This document shows positions 33,326 through 42,375 of a DNA stretch of 64,000 bases, piece after piece. The translations under genes and the position numbers were made by a program. Under the pieces are notes generated by a model. It made no database searches, had not been told where the DNA came from, and saw only the letters and a program-made list of their open reading frames with translations. How positions within the stretch are numbered: the first letter of the stretch is position 1; each line of letters begins with the position of its first letter. Origin of the DNA: Clostridiales bacterium Firm_16 (GTDB lineage: Bacteria; Bacillota; Clostridia; Saccharofermentanales; Saccharofermentanaceae); the NCBI GenBank assembly GCA_001604185.1, contig LVAV01000054.1:180630-244629 (forward strand), in the 5' to 3' direction.

Positions 33326-33733
33326 ATGAACAGAAAAACAGAACGAACAGAGCTGGTTGGAGCGCATACTATTCATTGGGACGCTGATATTGAAACCGTG
33401 CTATACGAAATAGCCGAGATTATCAATGATGCTCTCGTTGGAACTAGCTATTCTGCCGATCGAAACACGACTATCGGGGAGAAATGCGTTGATATCTTCT
33501 GGGGGACAGAAAGAAAAGCTAATCCGCGCGTTGCTCACGTTTGGCCGAAACGGAGAACCGAAAACATGGACTTCTGTGTTCGGACCGAACTAGTCTCGCT
33601 GATGAAAGGCAAAATAGACCTGCCAGCCGATTCTGACATCAAGGAAGGGCGATACTCCAATTGGAGATCTTATAGAAAGATCTCAATTTCGAGGGTCCTG
33701 GAAATGATAAGTGCTCTCACAGGTAAGACCTGA
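33326..33733 (+). CDS. hypothetical ICE protein
   Basis: A 135-residue soluble protein with AAGGAGG ten bases upstream and a good terminator directly after. It contains HTIHWDADIETVLYEIAEIIND and a KKIS-type basic C-terminus. I do not recognise a domain. It is a real gene by ribosome site, codon use and terminator. Confidence 0.5.
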   Translation: MNRKTERTELVGAHTIHWDADIETVLYEIAEIINDALVGTSYSADRNTTIGEKCVDIFWGTERKANPRVAHVWPKRRTENMDFCVRTELVSLMKGKIDLPADSDIKEGRYSNWRSYRKISISRVLEMISALTGKT

Positions 33734-33760
33734 GAATGGTTACTCTATTCTCAGGTTTTT
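33728..33760 (+). terminator. intrinsic terminator
   Basis: ACCTGAGAAT/ATTCTCAGGT perfect 10-bp stem with a short loop, followed by TTTTT, just at the stop of the preceding gene. Confidence 0.85.
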
Positions 33761-33942
33761 GCTTTCTATGCCATGAAACGATATCCGAATTATGCAAGGA
33801 ATGCAGCAAAATTATAATGTTGCGCTTTTGTTCGCCAAAATATAACTGCGAGGAATAAATAGCATAATTGCTGGAAACTGAGGTTGTGAAAGTGCTTTTC
33901 TTCACAGTAAAATAGTCTCAAGAATCACTTTGGAGAATGCAT

Positions 33943-34413
33943 ATGAACGACAGAAAAATCATTGTTTGCAGTAACGTAATCTGTACATACTCTGAGGATG
34001 GCGGAAGCTTCGAAGGCGATCTGTGGTGGCTTTGTTGGCCGGTACACATGTTTCTTCACTGTGACCCAGATAATGCTATAGAGAAACTAGTCCTCAAATT
34101 GGCTTTCGAAGCTATTTTTCGAGAAAGAGAGAATTGGACAGTTGCAGCTAGATTATATGCATGCAACCGTTTTCTGCCATACTTTTATAGTGTTGCTGGC
34201 CCTGGTTCCGAAAGAATACTTTCAAGGGAACTTCTTTATCATTCCTTGATGCCAGAAACGATCGAACTCAGCGTCGATGGCAAGATAAGCTTCAGTTTTG
34301 AAGGGTTTCATATTGGGAGAAGATGGTCATTCCTAGATGTTTGTGGAACTGTTTCTGGCGGGTTTGATAGCTTGCAGGACAATGGAGTCGAGGTTCCTAT
34401 TGTAGGATATTAG
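33943..34413 (+). CDS. hypothetical protein
   Basis: A 156-residue soluble protein preceded by TGGAG. It contains two tryptophan-rich parts (GDLWWLCWPVHM and FHIGRRWSFLDVCG) and no known motif. It is isolated: a terminator lies upstream and convergent genes downstream. Function not recognised. Confidence 0.45.
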   Translation: MNDRKIIVCSNVICTYSEDGGSFEGDLWWLCWPVHMFLHCDPDNAIEKLVLKLAFEAIFRERENWTVAARLYACNRFLPYFYSVAGPGSERILSRELLYHSLMPETIELSVDGKISFSFEGFHIGRRWSFLDVCGTVSGGFDSLQDNGVEVPIVGY

Positions 34414-34465
34414 TAAAAGACAAAAATCGAACGCATTATACAAAAATACTGACTAGTGTAAAGAA

Positions 34466-34981
34466 TCAGCGTTTGTTCTTGTATTGCGCTTTCATTTTCT
34501 CGATGGGATGTATGGATTTGATTCTCATATCAGATTTTACTTGTTGATCAAGTTGCATGAGCTTGTTTACTCTCATGTGCCTGTTGTTATGGCTGTCACG
34601 TTTGCTTGAAGAATCCCATGGCGGTTTCCCTGGACCATTGTATATTTCGTAAACACTGCCGTTTTTATTAAGATATAAAGCAATTAAATAATCTGGTTCA
34701 TGATTGATAACGATGTCTTCCTGCTGTGTAATCTTTATTTGCACCTTTTTCCCGTCAACCTCGCCATCATGAGCTACAGCTGATGCTGCATACAGTTCTA
34801 TTCCATAGAAATAGCTTGCAATAACTTCACCGATGCTACCCACCAAGTGCCCGTCCAAGGTAAAATGTCTTCCCGGAAAGTCCGTTTCCAATTCCTTAAC
34901 TATTTCAATCAATTGCTGAACCTTATCTTTGATACGATCCATTTTTTCAGTTGTATACTGGATTCGTTCTGTATCATTCAT
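34466..34981 (-). CDS. DUF6998-like protein, nuclease-fold
   Basis: A 171-residue protein. FTLDGHLVGSIGEVIASYF, a HDGEVDGKKVQIKITQ strand and IALYLNKNG are the conserved core of DUF6998-type proteins. The E...D...QxK residues resemble a PD-(D/E)xK nuclease active site, so DNA cleavage or binding is possible. It stands last in a run of three minus-strand genes (HIRAN, HEPN, DUF6998), though gaps of 100 bases allow separate promoters. Confidence 0.6.
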   Translation of the reverse strand: MNDTERIQYTTEKMDRIKDKVQQLIEIVKELETDFPGRHFTLDGHLVGSIGEVIASYFYGIELYAASAVAHDGEVDGKKVQIKITQQEDIVINHEPDYLIALYLNKNGSVYEIYNGPGKPPWDSSSKRDSHNNRHMRVNKLMQLDQQVKSDMRIKSIHPIEKMKAQYKNKR

Positions 34982-35087
34982 TGCGATCACCTATTCTTCA
35001 AAGTGGTTCTTTACCAACAATCATATTATATCATTCATGCTGATATATTATTGAATACATAGGAATTAGCTAGAAAAAGGATGTTTC

Positions 35088-35564
35088 TTAACTCAATTTG
35101 GTTTTTTTTACTTTAATATATTCATCATACAAATTAAAAATGAATTCTGTTGGAGCAAGTATATATGCTGTTTGTCCCGATGGTTTATCAGTTCTGTTGG
35201 ATTTACCATAATCACAGATTTCCATAAACTGAATGTTGGTTATTGTTTTAAGTTTTATATTTCCATGAGCAAACCCATTACGAATATGTCTTATCAAATC
35301 TTTACAGACTGAATCATCATTCTGCATGTAAATCGCAAAATGGTTCAATGACCTTTTGGGGTAGTTTATATCCTTTTGCCCACCGTGTTCATAGTGTTTT
35401 TCTACAAACCCACGGAGTTGCTTTATTCTTTTGGTATATTCTAATGATTTTCGCTTATTCCAAAATTTGATATCAAACTTATCATCATCTACAAGCCAAT
35501 CAATAAATTTTGCAACATCGTTATAGTTTTGGGGTCCAATCAAATTAGTAAGGAATGAATACAT
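35088..35564 (-). CDS. HEPN-fold protein (possible ribonuclease)
   Basis: A 158-residue helical protein. LIRHIRNGFAHGNIKL contains RNGFAH, an Rx4H motif of the HEPN superfamily, in the pattern of stand-alone HEPN proteins linked to toxin or abortive infection functions. No MNT nucleotidyltransferase antitoxin is adjacent. The ATG at 35564 is preferred; a GTG at 35573 overlaps the AAAGGCG site. Confidence 0.6.
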   Translation of the reverse strand: MYSFLTNLIGPQNYNDVAKFIDWLVDDDKFDIKFWNKRKSLEYTKRIKQLRGFVEKHYEHGGQKDINYPKRSLNHFAIYMQNDDSVCKDLIRHIRNGFAHGNIKLKTITNIQFMEICDYGKSNRTDKPSGQTAYILAPTEFIFNLYDEYIKVKKTKLS

Positions 35565-35672
35565 ATTTACCACACGCCTTTCTCAATAGTATGTTTTATT
35601 GTCCCATAACATATCTAAGCGCTGTACTTACTCATTCAAGTACAGTATAAAGAACAGTCAGTAGAAGTTAGT

Positions 35673-35978
35673 TTACTTGTTGTTTGAACCTTTAATTCTG
35701 GCAATAACGCCACTTTCCGTGACATAGCAGATTTCCGCTTTTGCCTTTTTGCCAATTTTATCGTAAATCCGACCTGCGCTGTAGCATTCACCGATAACAG
35801 TTTTTACGCTGTTTGCAACATAACCAATTCTGCCGAACGGCTTTAATTCAACGCGGATTGCCTCTTTATCATACTGGTTATCCGGCTCCTTAATAAGTTT
35901 GACGGTCATTCCCTTCATAAGGTAGTTGTTACCGTATCTGAAATCAGTGCCAGTAATTGTGATGAACATCTTTGACAT
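35673..35978 (-). CDS. HIRAN-domain protein
   Basis: A 101-residue protein made up of one HIRAN domain: FITITGTDFRYG, VKLIKEPDNQYDKEAIRVE, and GRIGYVANS. HIRAN domains bind damaged or single-stranded DNA ends. It has GGAGGT before the ATG at 35978. Small HIRAN proteins are frequent in Clostridia mobile elements. It is first in the minus-strand cluster. Confidence 0.8.
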   Translation of the reverse strand: MSKMFITITGTDFRYGNNYLMKGMTVKLIKEPDNQYDKEAIRVELKPFGRIGYVANSVKTVIGECYSAGRIYDKIGKKAKAEICYVTESGVIARIKGSNNK

Positions 35979-35999
35979 GTTGCTACCTCCGTTATTCAT

Positions 36000-36394
36000 G
36001 AATTCTTTCTGGTTGGACCAATTCGATCATTCATGTATTTGACCCCATTCTACAAAAAATACTGTCCCATTTTTCGGACAGCAAATCAAAGACTTTGTGT
36101 AAAACTAAACGCAACTTACATTACTGCCCTAACCTTATATTATGCTCATGCAAATTGTCCCAATATTGGGACTTTTGTGCGTTGGAAAGATGCGAAAAAT
36201 GTTTACAAATATCCTTTGATCTTAGGCGTTTGGAGGTTTTCAGTCTGCTGAAATGGAATCTGAACATTTATGTCCAAATTTTACTATTGCGTTACATAAA
36301 AAACCGTGCTAATATGCGCTCAAGAACACGAAGAATATTTGTTCGATTTTCTGAAGAACAAAACTCTTACATATAGATTGGAGGGTAGAGATCC
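36000..36394. promoter_or_regulatory. divergent regulatory region with GTCCCAATATTGGGAC palindrome
   Basis: No gene is convincing here. ATTGTCCCAATATTGGGAC (36154-36172) contains a 16-bp perfect palindrome. TGTCCCATTTTTCGGACA (36063-36080) is a related imperfect one, and ATTGTCCC appears at 35598. The same motif occurs at 20827 in the methyltransferase promoter. These may be operator sites of one ICE regulator. TTGCGT...TAATAT near 36290-36315 may be the promoter of the next gene. Confidence 0.5.
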
Positions 36395-36697
36395 ATGAAG
36401 AACGAAGCAAGAAAACAGGAGATTAACACGATGACCGTATTGAAGAAGACATATGTACAGGTAACAGCGGATTTCTATCCGGATGGTCGCCTGAGACCGA
36501 CTAAGATCACCTGGAACGATGGAAAAGAGTACCACATTGATCAGATTAAGCAGATCCAGCGGATGGATTCGCAGCGTGTTCCGGGAACAGGGATTTGCTA
36601 TATCTGCATGATTTGGGGAAGACCGTGCCGTCTTTTCTACGAAGAAAACTATAAATGGTTCGTGGAAGAGAGAATTGTTGTGATGGGAGGTAACTGA
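36395..36697 (+). CDS. small conserved ICE protein, unknown
   Basis: A 100-residue protein with GGAGGG upstream. TYVQVTADFYPDGRLRPTKI and EYHIDQIKQIQ suggest a small beta-barrel-like fold, as in short ICE and phage proteins of unknown function. It ends one base before the next gene, so the two are co-transcribed. Confidence 0.5.
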   Translation: MKNEARKQEINTMTVLKKTYVQVTADFYPDGRLRPTKITWNDGKEYHIDQIKQIQRMDSQRVPGTGICYICMIWGRPCRLFYEENYKWFVEERIVVMGGN

Positions 36698-36698
36698 T

Positions 36699-37223
36699 AT
36701 GAGCCGAGAGAAAACGTCGTCAAGGATGATGGTTCGCAATTACTGCAAGGTTTATCAGATGGATGCGGAGACACTTCTCGGTCGAGCTGAATTGCTTCTT
36801 AGATCTTATCGACATATCTGCTTTACCGGTTGCCTGGATAATGAGGAGTATTTCGAGGAAGCGTTTGAAGAGAAGAAGCCGATTGATGTCATTCTTTTTC
36901 TCGAAAATCTTGATCCGAGTATGAACAAGACTGAGTTTGTCCGTTCTGTAAAAGAGAGTACAGATAAGAATTGGCTCATTGAAATGGTTGAACAGGCAAT
37001 GACTAAGGTTCATAAAACACCCATCGAAGGAGACCTCTATTTTGATCTGCTGAGCAAACGGTACATCATTAAGAGTCCTTACTCAGAATTGGAGATACTC
37101 GAAGAGCTCAGTCTTAGCAGGGCGAGATACTATGATAAGCGCTGGGAAGCCCTCGTAATGTTCGGTGTTTGCTTTTGGGGTGGTGTGCTTCCGAACATGA
37201 AGAAAACCCTTATGGCATCATGA
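36699..37223 (+). CDS. sigma-like/ArpU-type regulator candidate
   Basis: A 174-residue protein, helical and charged. The C-terminal part, IIKSPYSELEILEELSLSRARYYDKRWEAL, resembles region-4-like helix-turn-helix of ArpU/late-transcription regulators, where SRARYYDKR would be the recognition helix. It precedes the tandem repeats and leader RNA, so regulation of integration or excision genes is possible. The assignment is tentative. Confidence 0.4.
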   Translation: MSREKTSSRMMVRNYCKVYQMDAETLLGRAELLLRSYRHICFTGCLDNEEYFEEAFEEKKPIDVILFLENLDPSMNKTEFVRSVKESTDKNWLIEMVEQAMTKVHKTPIEGDLYFDLLSKRYIIKSPYSELEILEELSLSRARYYDKRWEALVMFGVCFWGGVLPNMKKTLMAS

Positions 37224-37233
37224 GGTACAACAG

Positions 37234-37288
37234 AGTTACGACATAGTTGCGACGGAGTTGCGACACAGTTAAGACAGAGTTAAGACTG
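37234..37288 (+). repeat. five tandem 11-bp repeats (iteron-like)
   Basis: Five direct units of exactly 11 bases with consensus AGTTRMGACNN: AGTTACGACAT, AGTTGCGACGG, AGTTGCGACAC, AGTTAAGACAG, AGTTAAGACTG. The spacing is one helical turn, as for a protein binding in a row. The TTACGAC core recurs at 39905, 39912 and 39923 beyond the integrase, so these may be integrase/excisionase arm sites. A replication initiator is an alternative. Confidence 0.75.
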
Positions 37289-37353
37289 CTTTTTCAGGAG
37301 CATGAGAATACAATCACAGTGTCGATTGAGAAAGAATCGACACAGCTGGTAAC

Positions 37354-37390
37354 AGACCGTTTACAACAGCTGTTGTAGGCGGTCTTGTTA
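37354..37390 (+). terminator. long hairpin before leader RNA
   Basis: AGACCG(ttt)ACAACAGCTGTTGT(agg)CGGTCT forms an extended hairpin with a 14-bp palindromic core, followed by TTGTTATT. A second smaller hairpin, TGTCGATT/AATCGACA, lies just upstream (about 37320-37343). Confidence 0.6.
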
Positions 37391-37395
37391 TTAGA

Positions 37396-37732
37396 ACCTT
37401 AACAACTGAACAGCAGTTCTTCTCTTACCTTCCCGTTGCTTGGAGCCAAGCATGGAACTGCAGACCACGAAAGTGGAAAGCCACAGCCATGGAAACCGTA
37501 CTGCATATACGGTGCGGCGATGAGGGGCACGGGGACAATGATACTTCTGTATGGTCATGGGCCGAGCGTTGAAGCGGAATGGGGATTCCGTGAGCCGTCA
37601 CACCCCGTGAGTGCAGCCGGACGAGAGTCACGGAGGTTAAAGTCCTATGAGGGTCTGATGCAGACCCTGAGAGAAGAGATCCGAGGAAATCGAAAGAAGA
37701 CCTTGATCCCGGGAGTGGACGATAAATTCGGG
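37396..37732 (+). ncRNA. structured leader RNA, copy A
   Basis: About 340 bases upstream of the excisionase-like gene. It shares with 45331-45541 the blocks ACCTT-ACAACTGAA-AGCAG, GGCCGAGCGTTGAAGCG, GTGAGCCGTCACACCC, GAGATCCGA-GAAA and CCCGGGAGTGGACGATAAAT-CGGG in the same order. Between the second and third blocks is a hairpin GGAAT/ATTCC; in the other copy it is GATG/CATC, so pairing is kept while sequence changes. It also has a GGGTCTG/CAGACCC hairpin. Open frames across it do not resemble proteins. A cis-acting RNA is likely; family not identified. Confidence 0.75.
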
Positions 37733-37857
37733 AAAAGTCTAAAGACAAAAACTATGTGGCGGGTGGCGTACTCCCCTGCTACTGGGAAGTATATTAAACG
37801 CTCCCCGCCATATCCTTTTGTTTTTAGAAAAGATTCAATAAAGCGAGGTGATTTTCA

Positions 37858-38136
37858 ATGAAAAAGAGTTCATTCAATGAAGAAGAAATGGTTGAGTGCC
37901 ATTACAACGGCGCTATCATCAATATTCCGGTCAAGATCTTCGTATCTATGACGATGCGCACACAGTTCGACAGAAAGAAGTTCGTACGATACAAGGAAGG
38001 CGCAGAGATCTACAGTATGAGTGAGCGTGAGTTTTATAAGCTCGCCCACGATGCCAATGCTGTTTATAAGAGAAACAAGATGGCTCTTGTAAACATGGAG
38101 ATCCTGGACAAGTTCATGGAGTATTACCGCGAATGA
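37858..38136 (+). CDS. DUF6462-like excisionase/HTH protein
   Basis: A 92-residue protein. GAEIYSMSEREFYKLAHDANAVYKRNKMALVNMEILDKFM is the winged-helix pattern of DUF6462 proteins, which stand just before tyrosine integrases in Clostridia ICEs and are likely excisionases. It has GAGGTGA upstream and follows leader RNA copy A, so its synthesis may be controlled by that RNA. Confidence 0.65.
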   Translation: MKKSSFNEEEMVECHYNGAIINIPVKIFVSMTMRTQFDRKKFVRYKEGAEIYSMSEREFYKLAHDANAVYKRNKMALVNMEILDKFMEYYRE

Positions 38137-38233
38137 TTCTAACAGTAAGGAAGAAGAAGCGGCGATGAGTTATGTTTGACTTTAGAGCAACTCATAAGTA
38201 CAATAATCATAAGTGTACTTGGAGGTGATTCTT

Positions 38234-38395
38234 TTGACAAAGATGGGCAGACCAAAAACGGAAGATCCGCGTAAGAACGCGGTTATGGTCCGGTTTACGG
38301 ATGCCGAATATCAGAGTCTGAAGAAACGAGCCGAAAAGTATAACTTAACCATCGCTGAGACAATACGAAAGGACATGCAACTTCGCAAATCCTAA
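38234..38395 (+). CDS. small CopG/Arc-like ribbon-helix-helix protein
   Basis: A 53-residue protein starting from TTG at 38234, well spaced from GGAGGTGA. MTKMGRPKTEDPRKNAVMVR then FTDAEYQSLKKRAEKYNL fits ribbon-helix-helix proteins of the plasmid mobilization/repressor type. It lies between the excisionase-like gene and the integrase and could regulate either. Confidence 0.65.
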   Translation: MTKMGRPKTEDPRKNAVMVRFTDAEYQSLKKRAEKYNLTIAETIRKDMQLRKS

Positions 38396-38439
38396 GTATT
38401 GTGAGACTTCTCTTCCTAACTTGAAGAAAGGAGTTTTTG

Positions 38440-39672
38440 ATGGCAAAAGTTAGGAAAGATAGTAAGGGACGTGTTTTACGTAGAGGTGAGTTATATCTCC
38501 GCGATCGCGATTTGTTCAGATATTCGTACATTGATTCTTTTGGAAAGAGAAGATATATCTATTCAAAGGATCTTGGCGAACTGAGAGAACAAGAGACGCG
38601 AGTGAAGAAAGATGAACTTGATGGAATTGATATCTACGCGTTGGCCAAGTCGGATCTGAACTTTGTATTTGACAGATACATAGAGACGAAGTTAAACCTT
38701 CGCAGCTCAACAAAATCCAACTACGTATACCTGTATAATCGATATGTCAGGAAGGGCTTTGGTAAAAAGAAGATCGTTGAGATCAAGTATTCAGATGTAC
38801 TGTTCTTTTACCAGTCCCTGATCAAAGAAGGCTTATCGATCGGAACAGTTGAATCGGTACACGGTCTGCTTCATCCGTCATTTAACATGGCGGTCCGCGA
38901 TAACATCATAAGGAATAATCCTTCTGATCATGTAATGGCGGAAGTGAAGAAGAAACTCAAAGGAAGACCGGAGCCGAGACACGCATTGACTTTCGAGCAG
39001 CAACAGACTTTCATGGCATTCCTTGACAGACCGGAGTACAGTCGGTGGAAGCCTATTTTCACCGTGTTGTTCGGGACAGGAGTTCGAGTCGGTGAACTTA
39101 TTGCTTTAAGATGGGAAGATCTTGATTTCAATGAGAATAAGATCAATGTGGTGCACAACATCACCTACTATCCCCGTCTGGACAGCGGATCAAGGTGTGA
39201 ATATGAGATGACTGATCCGAAGACAGAGAGCGGAACGCGAACCATACCGATGCTCGACAAGGTTAGACAGGCCTTTATTGATGAGAAGCAGTATCAGACA
39301 GAAACCGGCAACCACAACATCATGGAGATGGAAGGGTTAACAGGGTTTATCTTCTGCAACAGATTCGGCAGTTTTCATAATCAGGGATCGATCAACAGAG
39401 AGATCAAGCGGATTGTGAATGACTGCAATGCAAGAGAGCAGGTCAATGCCAGACGTGAAGGAAGAAAACCCGTAGTGGTTCCGAGTTTCAGTTGCCACAT
39501 TGCCAGGCACACATTCTGTACCCGGCTCTGTGAGAATGAGACAAACATTAAAGTGATCCAAATGATCATGGGTCATAAGGACATCCAGACGACTTTGGAT
39601 ATCTACGCCGAAGTATCTGAGTCCAAGAAACAAGACGTATTTAGGCAGCTTAACAGCACGAACATAGTGTAG
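38440..39672 (+). CDS. int: tyrosine integrase of the ICE (Tn916 Int type)
   Basis: A 410-residue site-specific recombinase. The N-terminal arm-binding domain has FRYSYIDSFGKRRYIYSKDLGELREQE. The core-binding domain covers about 75-170. The catalytic domain has TGVRVGELIALRWEDL (first Arg), HIARHTFCTRLCE (His-x-x-Arg) and GHKDIQTTLDIYAEV (His and Tyr nucleophile). It would insert and excise the ICE. GAAAGGAG precedes the ATG at 38440. Putative arm sites and attachment sequences follow downstream. Confidence 0.92.
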   Translation: MAKVRKDSKGRVLRRGELYLRDRDLFRYSYIDSFGKRRYIYSKDLGELREQETRVKKDELDGIDIYALAKSDLNFVFDRYIETKLNLRSSTKSNYVYLYNRYVRKGFGKKKIVEIKYSDVLFFYQSLIKEGLSIGTVESVHGLLHPSFNMAVRDNIIRNNPSDHVMAEVKKKLKGRPEPRHALTFEQQQTFMAFLDRPEYSRWKPIFTVLFGTGVRVGELIALRWEDLDFNENKINVVHNITYYPRLDSGSRCEYEMTDPKTESGTRTIPMLDKVRQAFIDEKQYQTETGNHNIMEMEGLTGFIFCNRFGSFHNQGSINREIKRIVNDCNAREQVNARREGRKPVVVPSFSCHIARHTFCTRLCENETNIKVIQMIMGHKDIQTTLDIYAEVSESKKQDVFRQLNSTNIV

Positions 39673-40035
39673 GAAGAGTCACACTCTTTTGTACATCAGA
39701 AAAAATACCCAGTGCACTTTCTGTGCACCAGTTATTCAAATGCTGCGAACATGGCTATTCATGACAATGCATTTGAGAACATCGAAATCAGAAGGCTGTG
39801 CAGGATAATGCACAAACAGAACATTTGTTTTAGACTTTTCCCGACGATGAAGTCCATCGACAAGTAAAAAGCCCGAAACTTAGGGATTTTTACTTGCGAG
39901 ATTTTTACGACTTACGACCAATTTACGACCATAACCTGTCGTAACTATGGTAAGTTATGACGTAGAAAATCGGTAAAACAAGGCATTTGCAGTCCGCTCG
40001 AGCTACACGAAAACACGACTCTTACACTGTTAACC
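39673..40035. other. putative right attachment region of the ICE
   Basis: No gene. It contains a short frame (39808-39867) coding for a tail ...FPTMKSIDK, three direct TTACGAC boxes (39905, 39912, 39923), an inverted GTCGTAA (39938) and TTATGAC (39955), then AAAATCGGTAAAACAAG (39966-39982), which matches 16 of 17 bases downstream of the other integrase (51616-51632). These fit integrase arm sites and an attachment core. The exact recombination point is not determined. Confidence 0.5.
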
Positions 40036-40080
40036 AAACGACCTGTGAACAACATAGTGCTTCACAGGTCGTTTCCTTTT
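40036..40080. terminator. strong hairpin terminator
   Basis: AAACGACCTGTGAA and TTCACAGGTCGTTT are perfectly complementary (14 bp) around an 11-base loop, followed by CCTTTTTC. Confidence 0.75.
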
Positions 40081-40380
40081 TCAGCAAATCGCGGAATATG
40101 GGCGTTTGAGGGTTGTTCTGGGCTTGCAGCTTGCCTGGAATACCAACGATGGGGTGGTCGTACAAATATGTAGCAACCATTCTTACAATCAAACGCCCGA
40201 AAAGCCTACGACGGTGGTACTTTTGCGACCAATACAAAATGCTGGAAAGTGTTGGAAATTGGGGGATTCCACTTGTGAGTAATTATTTCTCCCCTCGCAT
40301 ATCTACAATGAACACAAATGATATAATAAATGTATTGTAAGGCAATTGACTATTTACTCTGCATATAGAAAAGGTATGAT

Positions 40381-40935
40381 ATGAGCACTGATAATACAAC
40401 CAGCCAGGAATTGTTTTCGCACCTCTTTGAGGCTTGCAACATTCTCCGTGGTCCGATTAATCAAGATGAATATAAGAGCTATGTAACGCCGATACTGTTT
40501 TTCAAGCGCTTATCGGATGTATATGACGAAGAGACTCAGAAAGCATTGGAGGAATCTGATGGCGATGAAGAGTATGCTTCTTTCCCGGAGAATCACAGTT
40601 TTGTTATCCCGGATGGGTGTCATTGGAATGATGTTCGAGAAGTGAGTGAGAATGTTGGTACGGCTATCGTCAATGCCATGTATGGCATCGAACGTGCAAA
40701 TCCAGATAGACTCTCTGGTGTTTTCAGCAGCTTTGACGACGCTACATGGACCGATAAAACAAAGTTGAGTGATGAACGTCTTAAGGATCTCGTAGAGCAT
40801 ATGTCAAAGATTCGAGTTGGAAATAATGACTATGCTGCTGATGTCATGGGGGATGCTTACGAATTCCTAATCAAGAAGTTTGCTGATCTTTCCAAAAAGA
40901 ATGCTGGTGAATTCTATCGTATATCTCAGACCTAA
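40381..40935 (+). pseudogene. hsdM: truncated type I restriction methylase subunit (HsdM N-terminus)
   Basis: 185 residues of the HsdM N-terminal helical domain: LFEACNILRGPINQDEYKSYVTPILFFKRLSDVYDEE, GVFSSFDD, and VMGDAYEFLIKKFADLSKKNAGEFY. In intact HsdM the last words lead into the SAM-binding and NPPY motifs; here the frame breaks off after GEFY and fuses to foreign sequence at about 40918. The catalytic domain is missing, so it cannot methylate. It shows that a type I system once stood here. Confidence 0.85.
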
Positions 40936-42299
40936 AGCGGCAGGAATACCTCTACGCCACCTTCTCCACAAGGGAAGATATGACCTTCTGGAACGATCTG
41001 GCGAAGGAGTGTCAGGAGGAGTTCAAACGCTTCGGGACAGAAGGAAAATGTATCGAGGCACGGGAGCTGATCATCGCTCTGCCGGAGGAATACACGCAGT
41101 TTGATCCCAACCGGGTGCTGCGGGAGTTCACGGAGCAGTTCAAGAAAAGGTACGACGTGGAATGCGTCTCGGCGCTCCATCACAACAAGACCAAGAAAAA
41201 CTATCATATCCATCTGATCTTTTCGGAGCGGCGCTGGCTGCCGGAGCCGGAGATCAAGATCGCCACCCGCAGTGTGTTCTATGATGAACTCGGGAAGCGG
41301 GTACGGACAAAGAAAGAGATCACCGGCGTGGACGGTCAAATCCGTGAGGGCTGCACCGTCATCAAGAAGGGCGAGGTCTATGAGCGCCACCTGTTCACGG
41401 CGAAGGATGATGTATTCAAGAATGAGCTGTTCCTGGATGAAGCCAAGCAGTTTTACACCGCTCTGATCAACCGCCACATCCACGACCCGGAGCGGCGCTT
41501 GAAGGTCTTTGACCCGAACAGTGTATATCTCCCGACAAAGAAGATCGGGAAGAACAACCCGAAGGCGGCGGAGATCGAGGCAGATAATGCCGCACGGAAG
41601 GACTGGAACAGGACGGCGGATATGGCGCTGGTTTCCGGGATCGCCGAAACTAAGATTATTGAGATCAGGAATGAACACGTCTACAACGAGGCGACCCGCT
41701 CCGTTCAGAAGCACGGCTGGCTGCCGGGACTGTTCCGGGGAATCATCAAGAAAGCAAAGGAAATCCTACAGGTATTGATACGGGAGACGGAGATCCCGCC
41801 CAAGCCCGTCCTGTCCGTTGACATGGCGGAGTACCGTAAGATGCAGAAGCTGATGGGCAAAGTACAGGATGAAGCGAGGGCGATCAAGCAGCTCATGCAC
41901 GGGGAGCTTCCGAAGCTGGAAAAACAGCTTGCCGAGACGACCGGGCTGTTCAAGGGTAAAGAGCGTAAGGCCTTGCAGGAAAAGATTGCAGGTCTACAGC
42001 AGGAAATTGACCGCCGTATGGATCGGCTGCCCGGTATCCTCAAAGAGGACGGCTACCCAGACGTGCAGGCCTTCAAACGGACTTTTGACGCTGCCACGGC
42101 CTTTGTGGAGCAGTACAACCGTGATCTGGCCGCATGGGAGCGCCAGGCTAAGGGCGAAGAAAAGCCCCAGCAGAAACCGCCTGAAAAAGAGAGCATCCGA
42201 AAGAAGCTCCGGGATATGGAGGCAGAAGCAAAGCGCCGGAACGATGCACGGCGACAGCAGACACGACACCGCAACTACGACTATGACAGAGGACGCTAA
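40926..42299 (+). pseudogene. 5'-truncated MobA/MobL relaxase
   Basis: The frame is open from the junction; the first ATG is at 40980. LYATFSTRED, FWNDLAKECQ, ALHHNKTKKNYHIHLIFSER (the His-x-His relaxase motif) and RSVFYDE are MobA/MobL signatures. The C-terminal half is coiled and charged, with KPPEKESIRKKL. The N-terminal part that normally precedes LYATFS is missing at the hsdM junction. GC-rich codon use differs sharply from its neighbours. It might be made from 40980 but probably lacks the catalytic tyrosine. Confidence 0.75.
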
Positions 42300-42375
42300 G
42301 ACAGAAGAAAACGCCGCAGGAAGCCCCTGCGGTGTGTACATAGAAACGCCCTGCATGTTTGCGGCTTGCAGGGTG

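Noticed and set aside
37436..37861. 141-residue open frame across leader RNA copy A
   Set aside because: The sequence follows RNA hairpins shared with copy B, where this frame is not kept; conservation is structural and not protein-like.
39983..40030. tRNA gene end as ICE attachment site
   Set aside because: The sequence cannot be folded into a T arm and acceptor with the expected GGTTCGA pattern.
41994..42356. minus-strand frames inside the MobA fragment
   Set aside because: Shadows of GC-rich coding sequence; no ribosome sites.
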